Part shown: piece after piece, positions 51,597-61,291 of the stretch
Layout: every line of letters begins with the position of its first letter
How positions within the stretch are numbered: the first letter of the stretch is position 1
Assembly: GCA_030430165.1 (NCBI GenBank)
Contig: JAUIGL010000001.1
Coordinates: 62,001 to 126,000, forward strand
Direction of reading: 5' to 3'
Length of the DNA: 64,000 nucleotides
Source: a bacterium
Lineage (GTDB): Bacteria; Desulfobacterota; Binatia; HRBIN30; CADEER01
Notes under the pieces: model-generated
Database searches by the model: none
Told to the model about the DNA's origin: nothing
What the model saw: the letters and a program-made list of their open reading frames with translations, nothing else
Position numbers and translations under genes: made by a program

Positions 51597-53609
51597 CTAC
51601 TCGTCGGTCGCGGCTTGCGGCTGCCGGATCAGCAAGAGCTGGTTGGCTGCCGCGCCGGCTAGGGAAGTCTCCGAGCCGTCCGGCCAGCGCACACGGATCT
51701 CGTCGACGGTCGTCGCCGCGGCCAGGCCGAAATGGGCGAGCGCCGGGTCCTGAGACACGAAGTTGTTGCCGGCGCGGATCTCGCGAATTTGGGTGAGCTC
51801 GCCTGTGGTCACGGTGATGCGCGCGCCGATCGCCTGTGAGTTGCGCCCGCTGCCTGCCAGCCCGATCGTCAAGTGGGAGCGCCCGAGCACTTCCGCGCGG
51901 TTTCTCCACAGACGATAGGGCCCGTTGTTGTTGGCGACGAAGATGTCGACGTCTCCGTCGCGGTCGTAGTCGAAGCAGGCGACCCCACGACCCTGGTCGC
52001 TCTCGGTCAGGCCGAGCTCGGCGGAGCGTTCGCTGAAGGTGCCGTCTCCGTTGGCAACGAAGAGCCGCGACGGATCTTCGAAAAACGCCCCCGCCAGGTC
52101 TGCGCCCCAGCCGTTGACATGGAAGAGATCGAGGTGGCCGTCGAGATCGAAGTCGGCGAAGCAGGTCGCCCAGCCCCAGTAGCCGATGCGCACCCCGGCA
52201 TCGTCGGTGACGTCGTCGAAGATCCCGTCGCCGCGGTTGCGGTAGAGGCGGTTGCCGGTTTCGCCCCAATTGGCGATTGGCGATCCCGGTGGATTCCAGA
52301 TGCTGGTTACGAACCAATCGAGATCGCCGTCGTTGTCGTAGTCGCCGATGGCCGCTCCCATGCCATTCTCGTCGTCGATCGTCGCCGTCGTGATGTCGGT
52401 GAACGTGCCGTCGCGCTGATTGCGAAAGATTTGGCTGCTGCCGAAGTCGGCGGCGATCAGCAGGTCCGGCCAGCCGTCGTCGTCGATGTCGGTGAAGTTC
52501 GGCGCAAAGCTCAAGTCGACCGGCGCCTCTCCGCGCCGGACGGCAACTCCCGCCTGATCGTCGACTCGGACGAACCCATCTTCGTCCTGCCGCCACAGCC
52601 TCGGTGCGTCCGACAGCGATACCGACCAATGCGCGCTGCAGGCGTCGAGATCGCCGTCGCGATCGTAGTCGCCAAACGCGAACCCCAAGGTCGGCTGGGC
52701 GATCTCGAGTCCTGAGCCGACCGTGTCGTCGAAGAAGGTAGCGTCGCCTCGATTGCGAAACACGGCCACGCGAGATCCGTTGACTCCGCCGACCACCAGA
52801 TCGAGATTCATGTCTCCGTCGTAGTCGACGAACATGGGCGCGGCGCCGAAGGACCCGGCGAGCGCGACGCCGGCGGTCTCGGCCTCGTCCTCGAACGTGC
52901 CATCGCCTCGATTGCGCAAGAGATGGTTGCGGCCATCCGGCCCGCCGACCGCGTAGAGGTCGACCCACCCGTCTCCGTCGTAGTCACCGGCAGCGATGCC
53001 GCCACTGGTCATCGCCAGCTCGCGTTCCAGGTTCAGCGGGTCGTCCTCGTATCGATGGGCGATCGACAACCCCGCCGCGGCGGTCGCATCCTCGAATGCC
53101 CAGCCGCACGTCCAGTCGCTCTCGCAGGTTCCAGTCGCGGTGCAGGAATCGCGCGTACAAGGGTTGCCGTCGTCGCAAGCCTGTTCCCCCGGTTCGATCT
53201 CGCACGTCGCCGAGCAACAGTCGCCGTCCGCGAGGTTGGCGTCGTCGCACTCTTCGTCGCCCTCGCGCACACCGTCGCCGCAAACGGTGGCGGGGCATCC
53301 GCGCAGGGCGAAGCCGACAGCGTGCACCAGCTCGTCGACGGTGACCTGCTGATCGCGATTGCGGTCGATTGCCCCGCAGTCGATCTCGCCGCCCAGAGCG
53401 GCGGTTACCCCGCGCACCAGCTCGTCGATGGTGACGCGCCGGTCCGCGTTGCAGTCCCCGGTGCAGGAGGATGGCGACGCACCGGCGAAGCTTGCTGCCG
53501 CAGCCGCCCACAGGGCGGAGCAAACCAACACGACTGCCAGCTTCAGTGGTCGGCTGGCTGAATGCCGCCGGACTGGCTCGCGGAAGCCGTATTCGTCGGG
53601 ACTACCCAT
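51597..53609 (-). CDS. exported FG-GAP / ASPIC-UnbV protein with dockerin-like EF-hand pair
   Basis: A 670-residue exported protein. After a signal (LKLAVVLVCSALWAAAAASFAGA) comes a dockerin-like pair of calcium loops (CTGDCNADRRVTIDELVRGV and AIDRNRDQQVTVDELVHAV), a short Cys-rich DUF4215-like segment, then about eight FG-GAP/VCBS units with the DxDxDG calcium loops (GDYDGDGWVDLYAV, GDYDRDGDLDACSA and others), forming a seven-bladed propeller, and a C-terminal UnbV domain (RVRWPDGSETSL). Likely binds calcium and acts at the cell surface. ATG 53609 is chosen for the signal; the frame extends to 53675. Confidence 0.85.
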   Translation of the reverse strand: MGSPDEYGFREPVRRHSASRPLKLAVVLVCSALWAAAAASFAGASPSSCTGDCNADRRVTIDELVRGVTAALGGEIDCGAIDRNRDQQVTVDELVHAVGFALRGCPATVCGDGVREGDEECDDANLADGDCCSATCEIEPGEQACDDGNPCTRDSCTATGTCESDWTCGWAFEDATAAAGLSIAHRYEDDPLNLERELAMTSGGIAAGDYDGDGWVDLYAVGGPDGRNHLLRNRGDGTFEDEAETAGVALAGSFGAAPMFVDYDGDMNLDLVVGGVNGSRVAVFRNRGDATFFDDTVGSGLEIAQPTLGFAFGDYDRDGDLDACSAHWSVSLSDAPRLWRQDEDGFVRVDDQAGVAVRRGEAPVDLSFAPNFTDIDDDGWPDLLIAADFGSSQIFRNQRDGTFTDITTATIDDENGMGAAIGDYDNDGDLDWFVTSIWNPPGSPIANWGETGNRLYRNRGDGIFDDVTDDAGVRIGYWGWATCFADFDLDGHLDLFHVNGWGADLAGAFFEDPSRLFVANGDGTFSERSAELGLTESDQGRGVACFDYDRDGDVDIFVANNNGPYRLWRNRAEVLGRSHLTIGLAGSGRNSQAIGARITVTTGELTQIREIRAGNNFVSQDPALAHFGLAAATTVDEIRVRWPDGSETSLAGAAANQLLLIRQPQAATDE

Positions 53610-53711
53610 GTGCAGTGCGCGGGCAGGGCGCGCCGCGAGCGCCAACTTAGAACAGAGCTTCCCGGCGCGTCGCAAGCGGGGAGTGGCCGCGGCCTGCCAG
53701 CCTGTTTTCGA

Positions 53712-53741
53712 TTGACCCCGGCTCCTGGGCCGGGGTACGGT
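53712..53741 (+). promoter_or_regulatory. promoter candidate B (second Cys-rich exported protein)
   Basis: TTGACC (53712-53717), 18-base spacer and TACGGT (53736-53741), identical in hexamers and spacing to promoter A. The spacer here contains an ACCCCGGC-N6-GCCGGGGT hairpin (53715-53736) absent from A. Confidence 0.6.
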
Positions 53742-53775
53742 GACGCCCTGTCGACTCTGGGTGACTCGGCGTCAC
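53738..53775. promoter_or_regulatory. tandem operator candidate B
   Basis: GGTGACGCCCTGTCGAC and GGTGAC-N5-GTCAC lie 21 bp apart, as in block A. By hand alignment 53736-53778 matches 48931-48973 at about 35 of 43 positions, with the differences concentrated in the spacers. Confidence 0.55.
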
Positions 53776-53808
53776 TGCGGGGGCGAGCTGCTGGTCAAAG
53801 GGGGGAGC

Positions 53809-56800
53809 ATGGCACCGAGAGCCTCGATCTGCACCACCGTCGCATGGACCATCCTCTGTGTCGCGGTTCCCTTGAGTGAGGCGGCACGGGCCGAGCTCGA
53901 CAATCGCGAACGCAGGTGTATCTCGACCTTCACCAAGAGCCTGCGCAAGGTGTCGAAGACGCACGGCAAGCTGATCAAGAAGTGCGTTTCCGATTTCGCC
54001 AAGGGAAGATTGGTCAACCAGACTCCCGAGGAGTGCGTGATCGAGGATCCGCGCGGGCGATTGGCGTCGACGATCCTGAAGGAGACGACGAAGGTTTCGA
54101 TCCGCTGTGTCGCCGGTTTCCCTTCATTCGGCGCTCGCGATCCTTCGGTGTCGTTCGGTCACAGCGTCATCAGTCAAATCGACCTCGTGCACCGCGCACT
54201 CGGCGAGAACCTCGACCTCGGTTTGATCGCAGCGCCGCAAGCCGACGCCAACTGCCAGGCCAAGGTCCACACGGCGTTGCTCAAATGCGCCGACACCCGT
54301 CTCAAGGAGTACGCGCGCTGCCAGTCGAAGAACACCAAGTCGGGAGCGATCGTCGATGCCGAGACGATGGCGGACGTCTGCCTCGGCACCGGTCTCGAGT
54401 CGCAGCCGGACCCGAACAACCGAATCGGGCTCAAGTGTCTGGCCGGGGTTACCTCGACGATCGTGCGCTACTGTCTGACCACCGATCTGGGGCAGGCCTT
54501 TTCCCCCTGCGAGGAATCGGATCCGATCCAGCTCGGCGAGTGCCTTTCCGAGCAAACCGCTTGTGAGATGTGCCTGGTCCTCAACGAGGTCGGTGGCATC
54601 GTTCGCGACTGCGACGCCTTCGACGACGGCGACGACACCAACGGCAGCTGCCAGGCCGAGTGTTCCGACGGGTTGATTCATCCCGACGAGACCTGTGACG
54701 ATGGCAACGGCGTCGCGGGAGACGGCTGTTCCGACTTCTGCCTCGAGGAGGTTGGCTGGAACTGCAGCGGCGAGCCCAGCGTGTGTACGCTGAATTGCGG
54801 CAACGGCGCTCTCGACGAGGACGAAGCATGCGACGACGGCGGCACCGCCGGGGAGGACGGCTGCGACGCCGCGTGCCAGGTCGAAGACGGGTGGAGCTGC
54901 GACGGCGAGCCGAGTGTGTGCGCGCTCGACTGCAGCAACGGATCGCTCGACCCGGGCGAGGCGTGCGATGACGGCAACCCGTCGAGCGGCGACGGCTGTT
55001 CCGACGAGTGCAACGTCGAGCCCGGCTACGAGTGCAGCGGCGAGCCGAGCGTTTGTTCCTTCGTCTGCGGCAACGGTTCCTTCAACAGCGGCGAGACTTG
55101 TGACGACGACAACGCGATCGGGGGAGACGGCTGCAGCGCTCTGTGTCGGATCGAGCCCGGCTGGTCGTGCTCGGGCGCGCCGAGCACGTGCGCGCCGATC
55201 TGTGGTGACAGCCTGGTGACTGGTACCGAGGTCTGCGACGACGGCAATCCGACCAGTGGTGACGGATGCTCGCTGCTGTGCCAGATCGAGTTGGGCTACG
55301 CCTGCCAGGGGCAGCCGAGCTCGTGCTCTCCGGTCTGCGGCGACGGCTTCATCCGCGCCCCCGAGACCTGCGACGACGGCAACTCGACCGGCGGCGACGG
55401 GTGCTCGGCGACGATTTGCCGGCAGGAGTTCGACCACCACTGCGCCGGCCAGCCCAGTGTCTGCGTCGCCCTGTGCGGCGACGGCAACCTCGACGGAGTC
55501 GAAGAGTGCGACGACGGCAACCTCGCCAACGGCGACGGCTGCGCTGGAAACTGCACCATCGAGGACGGCTTCTCGTGCTACGGGACGCCGAGTCTCTGCA
55601 TCACCAACTGCGGCAACGCCACCATCGATGCCGGTGAAGAGTGCGACGACGGGAACTCGGTGTCGGGCGACGGTTGCAGCTGGTCGTGCCACAACGAATC
55701 CGGCTGGCTCTGCGGCTCTGCGGGAGCTGCCTGCAACGAGTTCGGCATCGTCATCCAGACGCCCGACCACGGTGAGTTCAGCGAGGCGAGCAGCATCCTC
55801 GTCAGCGGGCAGTACAGCCTGCTGACCGGCGCTCAATCGGAAGTACGCATCAACGGCGAGGAGCCCGACACGCTCGACCCCGTGGCGCGCACGTTCTCGC
55901 ACACGCTGGCGCTGGATCGAAGCGCCGTGTTCAACCCGATTCTGGCGACGCTGACCAACACGGCGAACGGTGACGAAGCGCGCGACCGCGTCGTCGTCAT
56001 CGCCGGCGACTCGGTTGCCGACGGCGATCTGTCGCCGCAGAGCGTGACCCTGCGCATCAACGACTCGGGTCTAGCTTCGATCGAGCCGCTGGTCGGCGAG
56101 TTGGCCGCCGGGCAGTTCGACCTGTCGACCCTGGTGCCGCCGGGCACGGTGGTGGCCGACCAGTGCTTCCTCAACGTGATCGGATGCTGGGGCGGAGCGC
56201 GCGTGACCATCGCCAACCCGCCGCCGTCGTTCGCCGCCCTCGGGCTGGCGATCGACTCGAGGACCAACGTGGTCAATGCCGACGTCGGCATCAACGGTTT
56301 GCTTCTCGACGTCAACATCGACGGGTGGGGACTGGTCCCCGACTGTCGCCTGCGCATGACCGCTTCCTCGATGCATCTGATCGGCGACTACGCGCTCAGT
56401 CCGGCGGCCAACCCGACGCAGCTCGACGTCAATCTGGTCGGCTCGACCGGCGTCAACTTCAACGGCTTCTCGTCGCGCTTCACCTCCGGTCTGTGCACCG
56501 CGCCGATCATCGGCGACATCATCCAGGCGGCGCTGCCCAACGTCGAGAACCTGGCGGTCGGCGGGATCGCCGGCTTCGTCGGCGATCCGGACGGCGCCGG
56601 TCCGGCGGACAGCCCGATCGCGCAGGGCATCGAAGACGTTCTCGCCGGGATCTCGGTGTCGGGCCCGGTCGGCGACGGCCTCGGTCTCGACTTGTACGCG
56701 CCGCTGTTCGCGGTCACCGAGGACAGCTACGGAGTCACGCTCGGCGCCGACTCCGCCTTCACCGTTCAGGTCGGCACGGGCCCCGGCGAGTGCGTGCCTC

Positions 56801-57528
56801 CGCCCGGCGCGCCCGACTTCGCCGCGTCCTACACCAAGGACGAGTCGGTGCCCTCGTTCGGTCCCAACACGCCGGGCGGAGAGCCCTACGGGATGGGTAT
56901 CTGCATCTCGACGGGTGGATTCAGCCAGCTGCTCAAGGGACAGACCGAGTGCGGTCTGATGCGGTCGTCGATCTCCGCCATCGATCTCGACGGCGACGGA
57001 CCGATCCCTTCGCTGACGGTCGATTCGACGCTGCTCTCTGCCCTGATCCCCGAGTTCGGCCAGCTGCCGCCGGCAACGCCGCTGCGCATCGACGTCGCGC
57101 CGACGCTGGCGCCGATCGTGACCGGTGCCGACGGTCCCGCCGGCGAGGTGGCGGAGCTGAAGATCGCTCACTTCGCGCTTCAAATCGTCGAGCCCGGTGC
57201 CGACGTCGTTTGGTTGGAAGGCGGCCTCGACCTGGTTCTCGGGATGGATCTGGCGTTCCTGCCCGACGGTTCCGGCCTCGACATCGCGATCGGCGAGCCC
57301 GACGCCGCGGACGTGTCGCTGACGATCCTCGACAATCCGCTCGGCGTGAACGCGGCGCACGTGGAGAGCGTGTTGCCCGGGGTCATCACGCCCCTGATCC
57401 CGGACCTCGCCGGCGCCCTGTCCGGCTTCCCGTTGCCTCAGTTCTTCGGCCTTTCGATCGACGGGGTGGAGGTGTCGCGCAACGGCGAGTTCCTCTCTCT
57501 CTTCGCCAACCTGAGCGCTGGTCCCTGA
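53809..57528 (+). CDS. exported protein: Cys-rich N-terminal domain, eight DUF4215 repeats, large beta-rich C-terminal region
   Basis: A 1239-residue protein. A signal (TVAWTILCVAVPLSEAARA) is followed by a Cys-rich domain to about residue 280 (RRCISTFTKSLRKVSK ... ECLSEQTACEMCLVLN), which aligns by eye with the same region of the protein at 49088. Eight tandem 45-residue repeats with GEACDDGN and GDGCS landmarks follow, then about 600 residues of beta-rich sequence without motifs I know. It lacks an obvious membrane or sorting anchor. A strong aagggggga site fixes ATG 53809. Probably an extracellular, disulphide-rich structural or binding protein. Confidence 0.78.
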   Translation: MAPRASICTTVAWTILCVAVPLSEAARAELDNRERRCISTFTKSLRKVSKTHGKLIKKCVSDFAKGRLVNQTPEECVIEDPRGRLASTILKETTKVSIRCVAGFPSFGARDPSVSFGHSVISQIDLVHRALGENLDLGLIAAPQADANCQAKVHTALLKCADTRLKEYARCQSKNTKSGAIVDAETMADVCLGTGLESQPDPNNRIGLKCLAGVTSTIVRYCLTTDLGQAFSPCEESDPIQLGECLSEQTACEMCLVLNEVGGIVRDCDAFDDGDDTNGSCQAECSDGLIHPDETCDDGNGVAGDGCSDFCLEEVGWNCSGEPSVCTLNCGNGALDEDEACDDGGTAGEDGCDAACQVEDGWSCDGEPSVCALDCSNGSLDPGEACDDGNPSSGDGCSDECNVEPGYECSGEPSVCSFVCGNGSFNSGETCDDDNAIGGDGCSALCRIEPGWSCSGAPSTCAPICGDSLVTGTEVCDDGNPTSGDGCSLLCQIELGYACQGQPSSCSPVCGDGFIRAPETCDDGNSTGGDGCSATICRQEFDHHCAGQPSVCVALCGDGNLDGVEECDDGNLANGDGCAGNCTIEDGFSCYGTPSLCITNCGNATIDAGEECDDGNSVSGDGCSWSCHNESGWLCGSAGAACNEFGIVIQTPDHGEFSEASSILVSGQYSLLTGAQSEVRINGEEPDTLDPVARTFSHTLALDRSAVFNPILATLTNTANGDEARDRVVVIAGDSVADGDLSPQSVTLRINDSGLASIEPLVGELAAGQFDLSTLVPPGTVVADQCFLNVIGCWGGARVTIANPPPSFAALGLAIDSRTNVVNADVGINGLLLDVNIDGWGLVPDCRLRMTASSMHLIGDYALSPAANPTQLDVNLVGSTGVNFNGFSSRFTSGLCTAPIIGDIIQAALPNVENLAVGGIAGFVGDPDGAGPADSPIAQGIEDVLAGISVSGPVGDGLGLDLYAPLFAVTEDSYGVTLGADSAFTVQVGTGPGECVPPPGAPDFAASYTKDESVPSFGPNTPGGEPYGMGICISTGGFSQLLKGQTECGLMRSSISAIDLDGDGPIPSLTVDSTLLSALIPEFGQLPPATPLRIDVAPTLAPIVTGADGPAGEVAELKIAHFALQIVEPGADVVWLEGGLDLVLGMDLAFLPDGSGLDIAIGEPDAADVSLTILDNPLGVNAAHVESVLPGVITPLIPDLAGALSGFPLPQFFGLSIDGVEVSRNGEFLSLFANLSAGP
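54661..55740 (+). repeat. eight tandem DUF4215-type Cys-rich coding repeats
   Basis: Each unit is about 45 codons: C-G-N/D-G, xxxGExCDDGN, GDGCS, C, GxxC, GxPSxC. All eight keep the CDD and GDGC words, with variation mainly in the middle; the last unit has a degenerate end. This repeat type is known from Myxococcota-like secreted proteins. Confidence 0.85.
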
Positions 57529-57535
57529 TTCGTGG

Positions 57536-58189
57536 CTACTGCTGCGCGCGCTCGCTGAAGGCGCGCAGCAGGGCCGAGCTCGACGCCAGGCACAGGTCGA
57601 TCGCTTCGTCCCGGGTCAGGCTGCCGCGCCGCCAGTAGTCGACGACGAAGTAGGTGTTGGAGACCAGCATCCCGAAGAGCAGGTCGACCTCGGTTTCGTC
57701 GGCGCCGAGGCCCTCGAGGGCACCTTCATAGGGTTGCATCGCGAGCCGCCGGATCGATTGCGCTTCGTCGTTGGTGCCGGCGACCAGCGACGAGTTCAGC
57801 ACGACGATCCCGGCGATCCCGACCCGCTCGAAGACGTCGAAGATCTGCGCCAGGAACTGGCGCGGCGGGTCCGGGTCGCCGTCTGCCGAAGCAGCAGTGG
57901 CGAACACCTCGACGACGTCGTCGGAGATGAGGGAGTCGCCCATCTCCTCGACGAAGCGCAGCAGCACGGTGTCGAGCAGCTCGCGCACGTTCGAGAAGTA
58001 CCGGTACACCAGGGCCCGCGAGCACTCGGCCAGCTCCGCGACCCGGGCGAGAGTCACCGCATCGACACCTTCGGCTTCGATCAGCCGAGCCGTGATCTCG
58101 ACCAGCTGACTGCGGCGCCGATCGCTCTGCCGCTCGAGCGGCACATGGGCGATTGAATCGGTCGACTTCCTGTTCGGCTTCGGGCTCAT
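57536..58189 (-). CDS. TetR/AcrR family transcriptional regulator
   Basis: A 217-residue regulator. The DNA-binding domain has LVEITARLIEAEGVDAVTLARVAELAECSRALVYRYFSNVRELLDTVL; the rest is a helical ligand domain ending LLRAFSERAQQ. ATG 58189 is used; a TTG at 58207 adds six residues. It converges, with a 7-base gap, on the Cys-rich protein gene and has no divergent partner, so its target is not evident from position. Confidence 0.88.
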   Translation of the reverse strand: MSPKPNRKSTDSIAHVPLERQSDRRRSQLVEITARLIEAEGVDAVTLARVAELAECSRALVYRYFSNVRELLDTVLLRFVEEMGDSLISDDVVEVFATAASADGDPDPPRQFLAQIFDVFERVGIAGIVVLNSSLVAGTNDEAQSIRRLAMQPYEGALEGLGADETEVDLLFGMLVSNTYFVVDYWRRGSLTRDEAIDLCLASSSALLRAFSERAQQ

Positions 58190-58285
58190 GCAAGACTCGG
58201 CGACCAAGGATGACCAGAATTCCCGCAGGATCGCCAGCCGGGGGCAGGTCGGGGGTGGGGGCGCTGGGCGAAGCGTCGCGGGCTG

Positions 58286-61200
58286 CTAGCCGTTCTCGGA
58301 GCGCGTCGCCGATCGCGCGCGCTCGCACAGCGCCTGGGCGGTCTTCAGGTCGGCGTAGTCTCCGCCCTCCTCGAACCCGGCCAGCAGCGGCTCGATCGCT
58401 CGCAGGGCTGCGCTCGAGCGGTCGCGGATCAGGTGAAGACGGGCCAACTCGTTGGCCGCTCGCAGCTCGAACGCTTTGCTCGACCGCTGCTGAGCCAGTG
58501 TTCGCGCTCGCTCAAAGCAGCGCTCCGCCTCGTCGAGTCGCGCCACCGCGGCGGCCGTGCCCGTCGATGTGTCGGCCTCGGCGGCGGCGATCGCCCCGCG
58601 CAACCTCCACAACTCGGGGGCGTCGATTCGATCGATCGTGGACTCGGCGATCTCGAGCCCCTGGTCAACGGCCTGGGTCGCCGCGACGAGGTTGCCGTTC
58701 GCGAGGTGGGCATCCGCCAACCGGCTGAGCAGGTGCGGCAGCCATATGATGGCCTTCGCGTCGCGCAGCTCGCCGATCGCACCTTCGATGCGGTCAATGC
58801 CCGATGGAGATCCGGTGCGTGCCATGGCCCACCCGTAGAGAGCGTTGGCGAGGCCGCGGAAGAAGGGGAGCCCCTCTTCGTCCATCAGCGCGACCGCCCG
58901 CTCGGCCAGCTCCAAGACGAGCTGGTGCCGGCCGTAGTGAGCTTCGAGGTAGACTTCCTGCAGCCGGCTCGAAATGGTCGTCACCGGGTCGGCGATCGCG
59001 TCGGCGATCGCGCGAGATCGCCGAATCCGCTGGCGAGCCTGGTCTGGGAATCCGAGGTGCCAGAGCGCGAAGCCGCAGTGGGATTCGGCGCCGACCAGGG
59101 GGGCGACGCCGAAATCGGTAGTCGTGGCGATCTCGCTGTCGAAGGGCGGAGAGAGCGCGCCGGCGAGCAAGTCGTGCGCTTCCGCGACCATTCCCTCATG
59201 AAACGCCGTGCGACCGAGGAGAATCTTCGCCTGCAGGACCAGGTCGGCCGACCCCGCTCGTTGCCCGAGGTCGACCAATCGTTCGGCCGTCTCTCGCGCA
59301 GACGGCTCCGCTCTCGCGCCCTGCGAGTACCAGAGGGCGTAGAGGGCTCGATATAAAATCGCCGGCGCTGCCCGTTGCTCTGCCAGTGCCAGGGTCACTT
59401 CGCAGTTCTCGCGCACCTCGTCGGCGGCGTATCCGTGGATTGCGGCCGCGGAATTACCGAGCGCAAGACGTATCTCGAGCTCGCGCCGGGCTCGCTCGTC
59501 GGCGTCGTCGAGGGAGGGAATCAGCTCGAGTGCCGAGGTCAGACACGCGGCAGCTTCTCTCGGTGAGAAACGGAGTCGGGCTCGATCGGCCGACCGCGCG
59601 AGGTAGCTCACGGCTCTCTTGAAATCACCGGCCAGCCGGAAGTGTGTCGCCAGCTCGGACGCTCGAGCTGCTGCTTGGTTGCCCAAACGGGCCTCGAGGT
59701 GAGCGCCGATCTCACCGTGCACCGCGCAACGCCGCGACTCTGGGATCTCGTCGTAGATGGCCTGTCGGCACAAGGCGTGCACGAACCCGTACTTCTTCGC
59801 GTGGTGCTGCCGCAGGGAATCCGTCGCGCACGGCATCAGCAAGTGGTGGGCGCGAGCCAGGCGCATGCACGCCGACTCGGCGCCTTCGCGGGTGAGGTTG
59901 GCGTGCATCAGGTCTTCCGGGTCGAACTCGATACCCGCTACCGCGGCGCGCTCGATGAGCGCGCGATCCGACGGCGGCAGCGATTCGAGATGAGAGCGAA
60001 TCATCTCGCGCAAGTCCTCCCAGACGTCGAGCTGGAGGCGATCGAGCGGGACCGTCAGCGCCCATCCCGGGTCGGTGTGGACGATCCAGCCGCGCATCAG
60101 CAGTTGGTCGAGCACTGCCTCGATGAACAGCGGATTGCCGTCGGTTTGCCGATGCAGGAGGGCGGAGAGCTCGCCGACGAACGTCGCGCCGGGGAAGCGT
60201 CGTTCGAGGTACTGGGTGATGACCTCGACCTTCAGAAAGGGCAGTGCCATTTCCTGCCAGAGCCGCCGGGAGCGAAGTTGGGCACGTGTCGTCGCCAGCG
60301 GGTGGTCGGTGATCGCGACCTCCGCCGGACGAAAGGTCGCCACTACCAGCAGCCGCGCCTTTTCGGGCCGCTGCGCCAGGATCGACAGAAGATCCACCGT
60401 GGCCGTGTCGCTCCAGTGTAGGTCTTCGAGGATCATGACCAGAGTCCCGTGTTGCGTCAGCTCTTCGACCAGCGCCGCGAACTCACGCAGCATGCGTTGC
60501 GGGTGGACCTCACCGAGTGCGGCGCGCAGCTCGTCGGCGTCATCGGCTTGCAGCAGCCACGGCAATTGAACCAACCAGGTCGGTGCGACACGGCGCATCC
60601 GCTCGACCAAGAGATCTTGCGGTACGATCCGCGCGAGACGGTCGAGTGCCTCGAGTACGGGGTAGTAGGGCTCCGGCTGGGTGACGGGCCCGACCGCGCC
60701 TCCGCTGGCGACCCAGATCTCTCCACTTTCGGCGGAGCCGGCAAGGGATCTGGCGAAGGCGCTCACCAGAGCCGTCTTGCCGATGCCCGGCTCGCCGGTG
60801 ACGAAGAGCAATTGACGCTGCCCTTGCGCCGCCTCGTCCAGCGCTCGCTGCAGACGCTCGGTTTCGGCGGCGCGGCCGACGATATCTACTGCGCCGTTGC
60901 GGGACTCGGCGGCTTGCCGGATCGGCTCCGCGTCTTCCTTGGGCGAGATCCGCGCGATGAAGCGAAAACCGCGGCGGTGCACCGTCTCGACGAAGCGCGG
61001 TGCGCGAGCGTCGTCACCCAGGGCGACGCGGATCTCGCTGATCGATTTGCTCAGTGTATCCTCGCCGACGACGACACCGTCCCAGACCGCGTCGAGCAAT
61101 TCGCCTTTGGAAACCAGCACGCCGGGACGTTGGGCCAGGTAGCAGAGGACCTCCCACGTCTTCGGCCGCAAGGCGATGGCGCGGTCGTTCCGTACCAGGC

Positions 61201-61291
61201 AACCTCTTCGCCGGTCGATCCGAAACGGTGGGAAGTCGATGGGCTGGTCGGAGGCGTCAGAGGGGGTCGCCGTGCTGTCGAGTGCGCTCAC
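58286..61291 (-). CDS. winged-helix regulator with AAA-type ATPase and TPR region
   Basis: A 1001-residue multidomain regulator. Residues about 18-112 are an OmpR/CadC-type winged helix (ALRPKTWEVLCYLAQRPGVLVSKGELLDAVW ... PRFVETVHRRGFRFIARI). A P-loop ATPase follows (Walker A GEPGIGKTALV, Walker B LVMILEDLHWSD), then about 500 residues of TPR-like helices. It resembles MalT/LuxR-type signal-transduction ATPases with the DNA-binding domain moved to the front. GTG 61291 is favoured by gaggcaaa just upstream; the frame extends to 61414. Divergent from the small gene at 61541, with direct repeats in the gap. Confidence 0.87.
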   Translation of the reverse strand: MSALDSTATPSDASDQPIDFPPFRIDRRRGCLVRNDRAIALRPKTWEVLCYLAQRPGVLVSKGELLDAVWDGVVVGEDTLSKSISEIRVALGDDARAPRFVETVHRRGFRFIARISPKEDAEPIRQAAESRNGAVDIVGRAAETERLQRALDEAAQGQRQLLFVTGEPGIGKTALVSAFARSLAGSAESGEIWVASGGAVGPVTQPEPYYPVLEALDRLARIVPQDLLVERMRRVAPTWLVQLPWLLQADDADELRAALGEVHPQRMLREFAALVEELTQHGTLVMILEDLHWSDTATVDLLSILAQRPEKARLLVVATFRPAEVAITDHPLATTRAQLRSRRLWQEMALPFLKVEVITQYLERRFPGATFVGELSALLHRQTDGNPLFIEAVLDQLLMRGWIVHTDPGWALTVPLDRLQLDVWEDLREMIRSHLESLPPSDRALIERAAVAGIEFDPEDLMHANLTREGAESACMRLARAHHLLMPCATDSLRQHHAKKYGFVHALCRQAIYDEIPESRRCAVHGEIGAHLEARLGNQAAARASELATHFRLAGDFKRAVSYLARSADRARLRFSPREAAACLTSALELIPSLDDADERARRELEIRLALGNSAAAIHGYAADEVRENCEVTLALAEQRAAPAILYRALYALWYSQGARAEPSARETAERLVDLGQRAGSADLVLQAKILLGRTAFHEGMVAEAHDLLAGALSPPFDSEIATTTDFGVAPLVGAESHCGFALWHLGFPDQARQRIRRSRAIADAIADPVTTISSRLQEVYLEAHYGRHQLVLELAERAVALMDEEGLPFFRGLANALYGWAMARTGSPSGIDRIEGAIGELRDAKAIIWLPHLLSRLADAHLANGNLVAATQAVDQGLEIAESTIDRIDAPELWRLRGAIAAAEADTSTGTAAAVARLDEAERCFERARTLAQQRSSKAFELRAANELARLHLIRDRSSAALRAIEPLLAGFEEGGDYADLKTAQALCERARSATRSENG

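Noticed and set aside
57726-58328. Arg/Ala-rich frame antisense and out of frame with the TetR gene
   Set aside because: Shadow of the high-GC TetR coding sequence; no family features.
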